Assembly (NCBI GenBank): GCA_030668065.1 | Contig: DAOUUS010000033.1 | Coordinates: 1-10,459 of the forward strand | Length of the DNA stretch: 10,459 bases | Origin: Candidatus Methanophagales archaeon | GTDB lineage: Archaea; Halobacteriota; Syntropharchaeia; Alkanophagales; Methanospirareceae | Direction: 5' to 3' | In this document: positions 1 through 7,600 of the stretch, piece by piece | Layout: the number at the start of each line of letters is the position of its first letter | Numbering within the stretch: position 1 is the stretch's first letter | The notes under the pieces: generated by a model | What the model saw: only the letters and a program-made list of their open reading frames with translations | Databases searched by the model: none | What the model was told of the DNA's origin: nothing | Translations under genes and position numbers: made by a program

Positions 1-263
1 CGCGATATTCCTCTGCCATAATCAGACGTCAGTTCTATGTATATCGGGAGTTTCAATTTACCATAATCCGCTTCGGGTATAAGATTAGCGATTTTAGCCA
101 GTTCTTCCCTTCTTATATGCTGGATTGTATTATCTCCGCACCGAACACCCGGTTTTTCTTCTTTTAGTAAAGCGGAAAGCATCTTTCGTTCAACAGGCAA
201 GTGCTTGTTCAGTGTTCGGACACTCTTCGCGATTACTCGGTCGTCAAACTTTACTTCTAACAT
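1..263 (-). CDS. UPF0216 (DUF61) family protein, 3' end outside window
   Basis: This is the N-terminal 87 residues of a gene running off the left edge. The translation begins MLEVKFDDRVIAK and contains LNKHLP, LLKEEKPGVR, HIRREELAKIANLIPE and LPIYIELTSDYGRGIS. These are the hallmark blocks of the archaeal UPF0216/DUF61 family, in which a charged 'REEL' helix precedes a 'LPI.IE....GRG' strand. Family members are small, soluble and of unknown biochemical function, so no reaction is assigned. The ATG at 263 is supported by an AAAGGA Shine-Dalgarno-like stretch at 272-277, 8 bases upstream. The frame stays open upstream to a TAG at 354-356 and would encode a hydrophobic stretch ending in KRKQR, but it has no good start codon there, so the shorter form was chosen. 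The identification is by recognisable motifs, without a database search. Confidence 0.85.
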   Translation of the reverse strand, partial: MLEVKFDDRVIAKSVRTLNKHLPVERKMLSALLKEEKPGVRCGDNTIQHIRREELAKIANLIPEADYGKLKLPIYIELTSDYGRGIS

Positions 264-454
264 CTCTGCCGTCCTTTGTTTTCTTTTAGCCGCTGTACAA
301 GCACAAATATACAAAAATGGGGGGATAAAAACTAATCCTCCGGGAATTAATAGCTATTGTCTATATTTTGCTTTTCTTGCCGTTAGTGCTAATCTATTAG
401 AGGTTACTACGGATAAAGTATTTCTGAACGGATAGCCGGATAGCCGATATTCAA

Positions 455-481
455 TCATTTTTCACTTCTTATTTAAACATC
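455..481. repeat. 27-bp exact direct repeat, copy 1 (relic of PIN-gene end)
   Basis: These 27 bases are identical to 1135-1161. In copy 2 they span the last codons and stop of the PIN-like gene, the spacer and the ATG of the VapB-like chimera. Here they lie just after the stop of the 37-residue ORF. Read in the same phase they give KRMFK-stop, matching the PIN protein's KKMFK-stop, and the bases immediately upstream (to about 495) are imperfectly similar as well. I infer a leftover of a second, deleted PIN/antitoxin cassette. The repeat contains TTTAAATA, which resembles an archaeal TATA box, but the distance to the next start makes a promoter role unconvincing. Confidence 0.7.
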
Positions 482-496
482 CTTTTGGTCTAAATC

Positions 497-610
497 TTAA
501 TCAAAAACTTCTTCTCTATCTCGTAAATAGCAGGCAAACTCAATTACTGCCTTCAACTTACTTTCTAGAAGTACACTATTTATTTCTTCAAGTTTTTGTT
601 TAGTTCCCAA
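497..610 (-). CDS. 37-residue antitoxin-like small protein (DUF2281-like helix)
   Basis: A short ORF starting with TTG reads GTKQKLEEINSVLLESKL, then KAVIEFACYLRDREEVFD. The pattern 'LEEI..LLESKLK.VIEF..YLR.REE' resembles the short helical proteins (DUF2281-like) that often precede PIN toxins in archaea. A strong AGGAGGG Shine-Dalgarno at 617-623, six bases upstream of the TTG, fixes the start and is the best evidence that the ORF is translated. It lies 24 bases downstream of the VapB-like chimera, so it is probably the last gene of that operon. No intact toxin follows; only the relic at 455-481 does. It could be a complete small antitoxin or a truncated one. The family assignment is tentative. 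Confidence 0.5.
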   Translation of the reverse strand: MGTKQKLEEINSVLLESKLKAVIEFACYLRDREEVFD

Positions 611-616
611 TACTTG

Positions 617-623
617 CCCTCCT
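617..623 (-). promoter_or_regulatory. Shine-Dalgarno site selecting a TTG start
   Basis: On the minus strand this reads AGGAGGG, a near-perfect complement to the 16S rRNA tail. It lies six bases before the TTG at 610 and marks the 37-residue ORF as a translated gene. Confidence 0.6.
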
Positions 624-634
624 TTTTGCTTATG

Positions 635-1138
635 TTACGTTAATCTAATCGCAGGAATCCAATCGCTATATCTTTTCCCGTTTACATCTCTGAACTCTGA
701 GCAGGTTATGAATCCAGCGGGTGTTGATATATTATCTGTATGATGAATCTGCGGATACGAACCTGTTTCTATAACGTAGTTGTATGTTTTGCCCGCTTCC
801 AACGTAAATGACGAATCAAAGGTGATTTTATCCCCGTCTTCTGCGTAACCGTTTCGGGAAGCGTTTTCGTTCACGACATTTCCGTAAATCCTTGTGGATT
901 CGGTATGCCCGCCAGTGCCTGCGCAGGGATAGGGGTATAGTTTTTGCGCGGTTATATCTTGATTCTGCACGATTGTGCTGGTATGCATGCCGGAGATGCG
1001 TTGATATCCAACAATATCACTCAACGATTTCTTTTCTGTTATTCGCGTGATGACATCGTTGAAACTTTCTCCGTCTCTCCTATCTGAATCAAATCGTACA
1101 TATACCTTTTCCGGTAAAGATAATGTCTTGGTGCTCAT
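635..1138 (-). CDS. Chimera: VapB (DUF217) N-terminus fused to surface-protein C-terminal domain
   Basis: This 167-residue protein has two unrelated halves. Residues 1-44 (MSTKTLSLPEKVYVRF ... SFNDVITRITEKKSLSDIVG) match the DNA-binding, N-terminal half of DUF217-type VapB antitoxins and closely parallel the intact VapB at 8973-9200. From residue 45 the sequence becomes the C-terminal domain of the two secreted proteins at 1991-3529 and 3558-4643: GMHTSTI, KLYPYPCAGTGGHTES, FDSSFTLEAGKTYNYVIETG, SYPQIHH and DWIPAIRL. The conserved Cys pair (72, 146) and His-His (132-133) are kept. There is no signal peptide, so the domain that is extracellular in its relatives would stay in the cytoplasm. The toxin-binding half of VapB is missing. 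The ATG lies ten bases after the PIN-like gene's stop, preceded by GAAGTGA. It may be a functioning DNA-binding fusion or a frozen recombination product; the long undamaged frame favours recent origin or use. Confidence 0.85.
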   Translation of the reverse strand: MSTKTLSLPEKVYVRFDSDRRDGESFNDVITRITEKKSLSDIVGYQRISGMHTSTIVQNQDITAQKLYPYPCAGTGGHTESTRIYGNVVNENASRNGYAEDGDKITFDSSFTLEAGKTYNYVIETGSYPQIHHTDNISTPAGFITCSEFRDVNGKRYSDWIPAIRLT

Positions 1139-1161
1139 TTTTCACTTCTTATTTAAACATC
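1135..1161. repeat. 27-bp exact direct repeat, copy 2
   Basis: Identical to 455-481. This copy contains the 3' end and TAA stop of the PIN-like gene, the ten-base spacer and the ATG of the VapB-like chimera, so it is the likely parental context of the pair. Confidence 0.8.
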
Positions 1162-1781
1162 TTTTTGCTATCCAACCTTAAAATCTTTTCAACACACGAT
1201 CCAGAATCAAATACAAGCTCAACACCTGAGTTCCTCAGCACCTCACGAATTTCAGGATGGTCAAAATCTTCTTTGTCCTCTGTGTAAAACATAATCAGAT
1301 CATACTCAGCTTTAATATGCTCAACAAACACCCGGACAGATGCAAAAATTCTGCAATCTCCTTCTTTAAAAGGGGGATTAGCCGACTCAAGCATCATTTC
1401 CGCCTTGGCTGAAATATCACTTGTATAAGGTATTATTTGTATCATCGCTTTAATTTTGTCTAAAACTTTTTTAATCTCCGTTCGATCGTTTAACGTCAAT
1501 TTTCTAAGTTCTTTCAAAATAACTCTACCGTTTTTGCACAAATCTGCCGAATGTCCGCTTTGTGATATTTGCCCAAGCAATGATAAAGCCTCATCTATTC
1601 TCGCGGCACGTTTTATAAGTTTCCGATTCAAAGAGCCATCTGCTTCATAAAAAGCGTATTCTGGAACAGCAATAACCATTTTCTCGGTTCGTGCAAGTCG
1701 CATTAGGTACGCAGATGTAGAATCTTGTGCCAGCACGATGTTCTCCAGCCAATTGGTCTCAGCTATCAGTAGAACGCTCAT
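1149..1781 (-). CDS. PIN-domain-like protein, putative toxin ribonuclease
   Basis: This 210-residue protein has a PIN-like layout. The first strand with an acidic residue is MSVLLIAETN (Glu8, where most families have Asp). A second strand and helix contain VIAVPEYAFYEAD (Glu41/Glu46). Near the C-terminus come KEGDCRIFASVRVFVE (Asp142) and FYTEDKEDF (Asp169, Asp172), equivalent to the 'D..I.A' and 'T.D.DF' PIN blocks. PIN domains are Mg2+-dependent RNases and commonly toxins. It is longer than a typical VapC (about 130 residues), with a helical insert at about 50-120, closer to DUF4935-like PIN proteins. ATG 1781 was chosen over a TTG at 1808 because PIN domains start directly with the first strand. 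It overlaps the preceding 50-residue gene by 23 bases, the usual antitoxin-toxin arrangement. The Glu replacing the first Asp may affect activity. Confidence 0.65.
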   Translation of the reverse strand: MSVLLIAETNWLENIVLAQDSTSAYLMRLARTEKMVIAVPEYAFYEADGSLNRKLIKRAARIDEALSLLGQISQSGHSADLCKNGRVILKELRKLTLNDRTEIKKVLDKIKAMIQIIPYTSDISAKAEMMLESANPPFKEGDCRIFASVRVFVEHIKAEYDLIMFYTEDKEDFDHPEIREVLRNSGVELVFDSGSCVEKILRLDSKKMFK

Positions 1782-1911
1782 GCTCTTTTCTCTCTTTGTA
1801 TTCGGCAACTGCTTCAGGGATTATATCCTTCAACGCACCCCAAACACTTTTTATTTTGGGGTCTTTCAATGCCTCTTCCAGCATTTCTCCTTCGGTAAGT
1901 TTTTTAGCCAT
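1759..1911 (-). CDS. 50-residue putative antitoxin for the overlapping PIN-like protein
   Basis: The small acidic/basic protein begins MAKKLTEGEMLEEALKDPK, continues IKSVWGALKDIIPEAVAEYK and ends ERKEHERSTDS. It is predicted to be largely helical, with a charged tail. Its 3' end overlaps the PIN-like gene by 23 bases, implying translational coupling and a partner role; that role is inferred from arrangement, not from a recognised antitoxin family. The frame is open upstream to 2046, but that extension runs through the end of the neighbouring surface gene, and the promoter-like element at 1944-1959 would start transcription near 1920, supporting ATG 1911. Confidence 0.6.
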   Translation of the reverse strand: MAKKLTEGEMLEEALKDPKIKSVWGALKDIIPEAVAEYKERKEHERSTDS

Positions 1912-1943
1912 TTTTCGCGTTGTACTAATAGATGTAGTTATGA

Positions 1944-1959
1944 CCTTAAAAAACTTTCC
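1944..1959 (-). promoter_or_regulatory. Archaeal BRE/TATA promoter for the PIN-like cassette
   Basis: The minus strand reads GGAAAGTTTTTTAAGG: a purine-rich BRE followed by an A/T box. Transcription would begin about 25 bases downstream, near 1920, leaving a leader of roughly ten bases before ATG 1911. The element closely resembles the one before the giant surface gene (8694-8709). Confidence 0.5.
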
Positions 1960-1990
1960 TTTTAAGACGAAAGCGTGACAAAATATACTT

Positions 1991-3529
1991 TTATGTGCCC
2001 AATCTGATAGCGGGTATCCAATCGTCATATTCTTTTCCATTCGCATCTGTGAATTTAGTGCAGTTCAGCCAGCCGTTTTCTGTTTGTAACGCTGGCATGT
2101 GATGAATCTGCGGATATGAGCCTGTTTCTATAACGTAGTTGTATGTTTTGCCCGCTTCCAGCGTAAATGACGAATCAAAAGTGAGTGTATGCCCGTCTTC
2201 TCCGTAACCGGTCCGGAAAGCGCTTTCGTCTAGGTCATTCCCGTAAATCCAGACGGATTCGATATGCCCTCCAGTGCCTGCGCAGGGATACGTGTAAAGT
2301 TTTTGCACTGTTATATCTTGACTCGGTGTAATTGTGCCTGTATGTGTGCCGGGGATGCTTGGATATGGGTTCATTGGCGTACCAGTATCGAATGTCGCAG
2401 GACCCCCTATAGGAATATGAATCTTTAGCACCTTCGAGGCGTTCGCCGGGATTACATTCCAGTCGCCATAATAGTAGGTCACGACATCGCCTTCTTTCAC
2501 TTCATACAGATTTACACCTACCACTGGCATTGACTCATTCGGATAATTCACCCAATACCGCCACCCTTCTGCCCCTGTGCTCTCTATGTTCGCAATGGAA
2601 TCAACCACGAAAGAGCCGTAATCCACATACCACTCGTCGCTTACCGCATAGTTGAAATCACCTTTTTCTGCCGCTGCGTCAAGTGCTCCGAGTGCCGTTA
2701 TGCGATTTATATCGTAACTTTCACCGCTGTTGTGTGCCATTGCGGTGAATGTAGTTCCGTTGATTAAAGTTACATCTCCCTGCCAGAGGGTTGATGATGG
2801 TGTCACCGAAAACGCACTATCCGACTGATCTTCGCTTGTAGATGTACCATCACTCGCAACCGCTTTTATCTTATAATTCGTGTCTGCACTAAGCCCGTTC
2901 GTATCCCACGTTATATCCCATGTCCCGTCTTTATCTGTTCCAGAAACTCTTGTACCTGCACCTATTGAATTCCAAGTTGAGCCACTCGAATAATAAAAAG
3001 TCACACCCGTTACCGCACTGTCATCAGTCGCGCGTGCGCTTACCTGCACCTGCGTTCCGATTGGTATGGATTCGCCACCATTTGGATATACTACGGTAAC
3101 CGCTGGCGGATTACTTGCCGATGTAGCTGATATATCAAACTTAATTACAGCCGCAGGCGCCCCTATAACCTGCACCCCTTCGTCGATCGCAACGCTATTG
3201 ATATAGATATACGCACTATCACCCTCTTGTGCTGCCGTTGTCACACTTGAATCAGAATCCATCGGCACTTTCAGAACATAATTATCTATGCCCGCGATGT
3301 CACCCATCGTGTAACTTACCAATTCTATACCATCCACTTTCAACGATATAACGGCGTCATCCTGTGCTGTAAGAACCTTACCATTTAAAGTTGCGGTGCC
3401 ATAAAGCGTATAAGGCTGTGTAGGTGGTACCGCAGTTACCAGACCAATGCCAAAACAAATAATTGCGAGTGTTAACGCAATCTTCACGTGCCGTGCAATC
3501 CTACCCAGTTTTATAGCCATTTTGTTCAT
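1991..3529 (-). CDS. Secreted modular protein: N-domain, Ig-like, DUF4430-like, conserved C-terminal domain
   Basis: This 512-residue exported protein has a Sec signal peptide at residues 1-33, with a basic start, the core IALTLAIICFGIGL and likely cleavage after VTA. Residues 34-135 form a beta-rich domain (YTLYGTATLNGKVLTAQDD, YTMGDIAG). Residues 141-243 are a bacterial-Ig-like module (VTVVYPNGGESIPIGTQVQV ... WDITWDTNGLSADTNYKI). Residues 247-357 resemble DUF4430, a ligand-binding-like fold found in archaeal surface proteins (EGWRYWVNYP, KEGDVVTYYYGDW). Residues 387-512 are the GTHTGTI/KLYTYPCAGTGGH/SYPQIHH/DWIPAI domain, shared with the upstream paralog and the chimera. It begins 28 bases after the paralog's stop, so it is probably co-transcribed. 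No C-terminal membrane helix or PGF-type sorting signal is visible, so attachment may be non-covalent. The role, adhesion or envelope structure, is inferred from architecture only. Confidence 0.85.
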   Translation of the reverse strand: MNKMAIKLGRIARHVKIALTLAIICFGIGLVTAVPPTQPYTLYGTATLNGKVLTAQDDAVISLKVDGIELVSYTMGDIAGIDNYVLKVPMDSDSSVTTAAQEGDSAYIYINSVAIDEGVQVIGAPAAVIKFDISATSASNPPAVTVVYPNGGESIPIGTQVQVSARATDDSAVTGVTFYYSSGSTWNSIGAGTRVSGTDKDGTWDITWDTNGLSADTNYKIKAVASDGTSTSEDQSDSAFSVTPSSTLWQGDVTLINGTTFTAMAHNSGESYDINRITALGALDAAAEKGDFNYAVSDEWYVDYGSFVVDSIANIESTGAEGWRYWVNYPNESMPVVGVNLYEVKEGDVVTYYYGDWNVIPANASKVLKIHIPIGGPATFDTGTPMNPYPSIPGTHTGTITPSQDITVQKLYTYPCAGTGGHIESVWIYGNDLDESAFRTGYGEDGHTLTFDSSFTLEAGKTYNYVIETGSYPQIHHMPALQTENGWLNCTKFTDANGKEYDDWIPAIRLGT

Positions 3530-4607
3530 ATTCTTGGAGAAATATGTTTAAATGTAGTTAGCCAAATAATTGGATGGCTGGTATCCAATCGTCATATTCT
3601 TTTCCATTCGCATCTGTGAATTTAGTACAGTTCAGCCAGCCGTTTTCTGTTTGTAGTTCCTTCGTATGATGAATCTGCGGATATGAGCCGGTCTCTATAA
3701 CGTAGTTGTATGTTTTGCCGGCTTCTAAGGTGAATGACGAATCAAAGGTGATTGTATCCCCGTCTTCTCCGTAACCGGTCTTGGAAGAGCTTTCGTCTTT
3801 TCCATTACCATAAATCCGCACGGATTCTGTATGCCCGCCGGTGCCTGCGCAGGGATACGTGTAAAGCTTTTGCACTGTTATATTTTGACTCGGTGTGATT
3901 GTACCCGTATGCGTGCCGGGGATGCTCGGATATGGATTTTCGGATTGCCGCGTCTCAAAATCGTTGCCACCCTGCGATGCTACTGTTACTCCATTACCTG
4001 TTATGTTAGTTGCTCCACCATCGTCAGTCACGATTAGCGTTACGGCGTAACTCCCTGCATAAATAAAACTATGTTCTGCTGTTGGCAACGCTCCCCTAGC
4101 CGTTGGTCCATATCCAAAACTTAAGTAATAATCAACTATTTGCCCATCAGGATCATAGGATGAAGAAAGATCAAAAGTTACGTTTTGATCTACAATCGGG
4201 TTTAGTGGTGAATACGTAAATGACGCCACTGGAGGTATGTTTTCCGATGCAGCAGATATGTCAACTTGAACTACAGCAGCAGGCGCCCCTATAACCTGCA
4301 CCCCTTCGTTAATCTCAACGCCATTGATATAGATATATGCGCTATCACCCTCTTGTGCTGCCGTTGTCACACTGGAATCAGAATCCATCGGCACTTTCAG
4401 AACATAATTATCTGTGCCAGCGATGTCACCCATCGTGTAACTTACCAATTCTACACCTTCCACTTTCAACGCTATAACATCGTCATCCTGGGCTGTAAGG
4501 ACTTTACCATTTAAAGTTGCGGTGCCATAAAGTGTATAAGGTTGTGTAGGTGGTACCGCAGTTACCAGACCAATGCCAAGACAAATAATTGCTATTGTTA
4601 ACGCAAT
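3140..4607. repeat. Two dispersed copies of the signal-peptide/N-domain coding sequence
   Basis: Copies at about 3140-3481 and 4266-4607 encode the same signal-peptide core and beta-rich N-domain with very few differences. The intervening middle modules of the two genes are unrelated, so similarity is confined to both ends. Confidence 0.85.
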
Positions 4608-4643
4608 CCTCGCTATATCCTGGTTATTCCCTTTTTTGGTCAT
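3558..4643 (-). CDS. Secreted modular protein with PKD domain and conserved C-terminal domain
   Basis: This paralog of the next gene is 361 residues from ATG 4643, or 365 from an in-frame GTG at 4655 that would overlap the giant gene's stop by eight bases. The ATG leaves four bases between the genes, which suggests translational coupling. Positions below use the longer form. There is a signal peptide at 1-33; a beta-rich N-domain at 34-135 almost identical to the neighbour's; a PKD domain at about 141-227 (PPVASFTYSPLNPIVDQNVT, SSSYDPDGQIVDYYLSFGYG, AGSYAVTLIVTDDGG); and the C-terminal domain at 241-363 with Cys269/Cys342, SYPQIHH and DWIPAIQL. Relative to its neighbour, only the middle module differs. 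PKD domains usually act as spacers or protein/polysaccharide contact modules in archaeal surface proteins. No membrane anchor is seen at the C-terminus. Confidence 0.85.
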   Translation of the reverse strand: MTKKGNNQDIARIALTIAIICLGIGLVTAVPPTQPYTLYGTATLNGKVLTAQDDDVIALKVEGVELVSYTMGDIAGTDNYVLKVPMDSDSSVTTAAQEGDSAYIYINGVEINEGVQVIGAPAAVVQVDISAASENIPPVASFTYSPLNPIVDQNVTFDLSSSYDPDGQIVDYYLSFGYGPTARGALPTAEHSFIYAGSYAVTLIVTDDGGATNITGNGVTVASQGGNDFETRQSENPYPSIPGTHTGTITPSQNITVQKLYTYPCAGTGGHTESVRIYGNGKDESSSKTGYGEDGDTITFDSSFTLEAGKTYNYVIETGSYPQIHHTKELQTENGWLNCTKFTDANGKEYDDWIPAIQLFG

Positions 4644-4647
4644 TTTT

Positions 4648-7600
4648 TCACGCACCCAAAGTCCATGTGCCAGACGATTTCATATCTATCCAGTAACCTT
4701 TTCCAGGTTCCAGGCTTGTGAGGTCATTTAAAAAGTCGGGACCTGTAAGGTCATAGCGTTTCCAGTTGCCGGCTTCGTATGACCAGACGGAATTCCAGTT
4801 GCCAGTTACTGAGTTCATGGCTGAAGTTGTTGATTTGCTGCTCAAGGAATTGTAGCCCACAAGATTCCAACCTGCAGAAAGTGAAATTGATTTGGTCGTT
4901 GGTTCACTGCCTGATACTGATAACGTGTCTTCGGATTTCATGTCTATCCAGTAACCTTTTCCGGGTTCTATGGTCGTGAGGTCATTTAAAAAGTCGGGGC
5001 CTGTGAGGTCATAACGTTTCCAGTTGCCGGTTTCGTATGACCAGACGGAATTCCAGTTGCTACCCACAGAACTCATGACATTAAGGACAGCGGAATCATG
5101 AGGCATTATAGGCAGAGAGATCAGGTTCCAGTCGGTGTGGAGTTGGATTGAATACGAATCTTGTCCTATCGTCTCATTCACATCGGGACTTTTTTCTTCA
5201 TCTGTTGTTCCATCACCGTTATAATCTATACTCATCGTATAATCGGTAACGCCGGGTTCTATATCAACCGATGCTTTTGTGTTTGATGTTATTGAAATAT
5301 TCTCAAATTTGGTGATTGAAATATCATTTCCAATTGGTGAAACCCTTGTGAAGTTGAATGTGCCAGTATCGTAGGCGTCTATTTCTGTTGAATATGTGAG
5401 GTCTGCTGGCAGATAGAATATCTTTGCGTCCTCTGTGATGAGCAGGTCTGCATCCGGTATTTCATTTGTACCATCATCTGATATGGTTCTGTCGTGTTGG
5501 TCGGTAATTGTGACGTTGACGGGGCATGAAACAGATAATGCTAATAAAGGCCTAACCCCATAATCGGAACTCCTACTTTTTCCTAATTCGTCTTTGACTG
5601 AGGTATAAAACGCAAGGTCCCAATTTTTCTTTAGATAACGAGTATGCAATAGATAAGGGCTATACAGCGGATCATCACCTTCTTCGAATGTTACTCTAAA
5701 TACTGGATCCCAAACTTGCCAAGATCCTTCATAATACGCTTCAACCCACGCATGGAACCAACCCAAATCAAAAGGATTAATGGTTGATTCAATGCCGGAT
5801 CCATGTATCATTCTTGCTGGTATTCCAGAAGCCCTTGATAATGATATTAAGAATGCCGAGCTGACATCACAATCCGCCGGTTGCCTGCCTGATGATTTAA
5901 TCTTAAGGATTAAAGCCTTAATACTAGATGGCGGGAAAAACTCTGATTCAGGTTTAGTATGATCATTAATCCAATTCTGAAATTCACTCATAGCTTGTTT
6001 GGTATCATGAGGCGTGGACTGTCGAGATTTTAAAGCAGCAGCAGATGCCATGCAAATCATTACTTCTTCAGAATGATGGTTTGTCACAAATTTAGGAAAA
6101 CATAAAAGAAAACCTTCTCGGCGTCCTGTTAAATCATCTTCACAATAATTTTTGATTTCATATCGAGAAAGCACATCCTTATGATCAAAAATAACGAAGA
6201 AATTATTGCTTGTATACTTTTTTCCAAAAATATCAACTTGGAGCCTATATAAGCCAATAGGACAATCCTTTGGAATCTCCCTATCGAATTCTTGTTTATC
6301 CGAAGTAAACGAGCTTATATGGCCAGCAATCCATTGATCGTCTTTATCTACATCCAAATTTCCGTCATCTATCCATAATAGATAATCAAAAGTATGCTCA
6401 CCTTCATCAGCATTTTCTAATTTTACATGAATTTTTGATCCTCTAAAGAACACATTGAGGGGCGCATAATCTTCGCAATCCTTGCTTCTTCCATCGATGA
6501 CAATTGAGGTTATGGGTTGGTCTGGACATGTGACACTCACAGTTTTAGTTTTTTCATTATTCCCTTCATTACTCTCCGACACAGCATTAGGTGCATCCGC
6601 AATAGCCTTAACCTGAACGTTCCCGCATTTGTTCGCCGTCCATGTGAACGTCTGTGTAGAAGTAGAACCTGCGGATAGCGAAGTTACAGAATCAGAAGTG
6701 ACATAAGAGCCATCAATATAGTATTTAACCGTGGAAGTTCCGGCAGATCCGGCACCTTGATTCTTTATCGTTACTGTAAATGTAACCGTATCCCCCTGTT
6801 CGGGATTTGCAGGATTCCAAGAGATGTCTTGAATTATCAGGTCTGGTTTATTGCAGGAAATACTAACCGTCTCTGTTCGTTCGTTATTCCCTTCATTGCT
6901 CTCGGAAACCGCATTGTTTGCATCTGCAACCGCCTTTACCAGAACGTTTCCACATTTGTTTGCCGTCCATGTGAACGTTTGTGTAGAAGTAGAACCTGCG
7001 GATAGCGAAGTTACAGAATCAGAAGTAACATAAGAGCCATCAATATAATATTTAACAGTGGAAGTTCCAGCAGACCCTGAGCCTTGATTCTTTATCGTTA
7101 CTGTGTATGTTATCGTATCTCCCTGTTTGGGGCTACTTTTGTCCCATGTAATGTCTTGGATAACGAGGTCTGGTTTTTGTTCACTTTCCTTAACCTCTAA
7201 ATAGGCAGTTAAACAATTGTTATTTTCGTTACTCTCTTGAACCACCTGCCCCCAATCAGCACATGCCTCATATGTATCTGATTGTTGAACATTCTCCAAG
7301 GTGTGTGTAAATGTATTTGAAGCGCCGGCATTGAGTCCAGAGCAATACCACTCTTTCAATAGTGTATAACGATCAGGATAGCCTAAGAATTCGTAATGGG
7401 ATCCTGCATCTCCAGTTCCTTGATTCTTCACTGTAACAGAAACTATAACGTTGTCACCGTTGTTAGCGGGATTTGGATTGAAATTTATAGAGGATACAAT
7501 CAAATCAGGCTTATTACAGATAACACTCACGGTTTCCGTTTTATAGTTGTTCCCCTCATTGCTCTCAGAAACTTTGCTAGTTGCATCTGCCACTGCCTTC

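Larger units (their letters stand above)
635..3938. repeat. Three dispersed copies of one C-terminal domain coding sequence
   Basis: Copies lie at about 635-1003 (chimera), 1991-2371 and 3558-3938. All three encode GTHTGTI-like, KLYxYPCAGTGGH, FDSSFTLEAGKTYNYVIETG, SYPQIHH and DWIPAI blocks, and share long DNA identities such as the stretch coding AGKTYNYVIETGSYPQIHH. The 1991 and 3558 copies are the most similar to each other. Confidence 0.9.

Noticed and set aside
264..353. Hydrophobic in-frame extension upstream of the UPF0216 start, ending KRKQR
   Set aside because: It has no good start codon before the TAG at 354-356, and ATG 263 has a well-placed ribosome site; UPF0216 proteins are soluble.
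205..435. Plus-strand ORF of 76 residues
   Set aside because: It overlaps the UPF0216 start on the opposite strand, its composition is unlike a gene, and it has no ribosome site.
431..450. Short tandem GGATAGCC repeat
   Set aside because: There are only two units, with no arms or array; it is too short to interpret.
354..458. 34-codon ORF (MIEYRLSGYPFRN...) starting at the ATG of the 27-bp repeat
   Set aside because: The ATG belongs to the duplicated relic, no family resemblance was seen, and the ORF is short; it is probably incidental.
1912..2046. N-terminal extension of the 50-residue putative antitoxin
   Set aside because: It is an out-of-frame reading of the end of the surface gene; the promoter-like element and family-like size favour ATG 1911.
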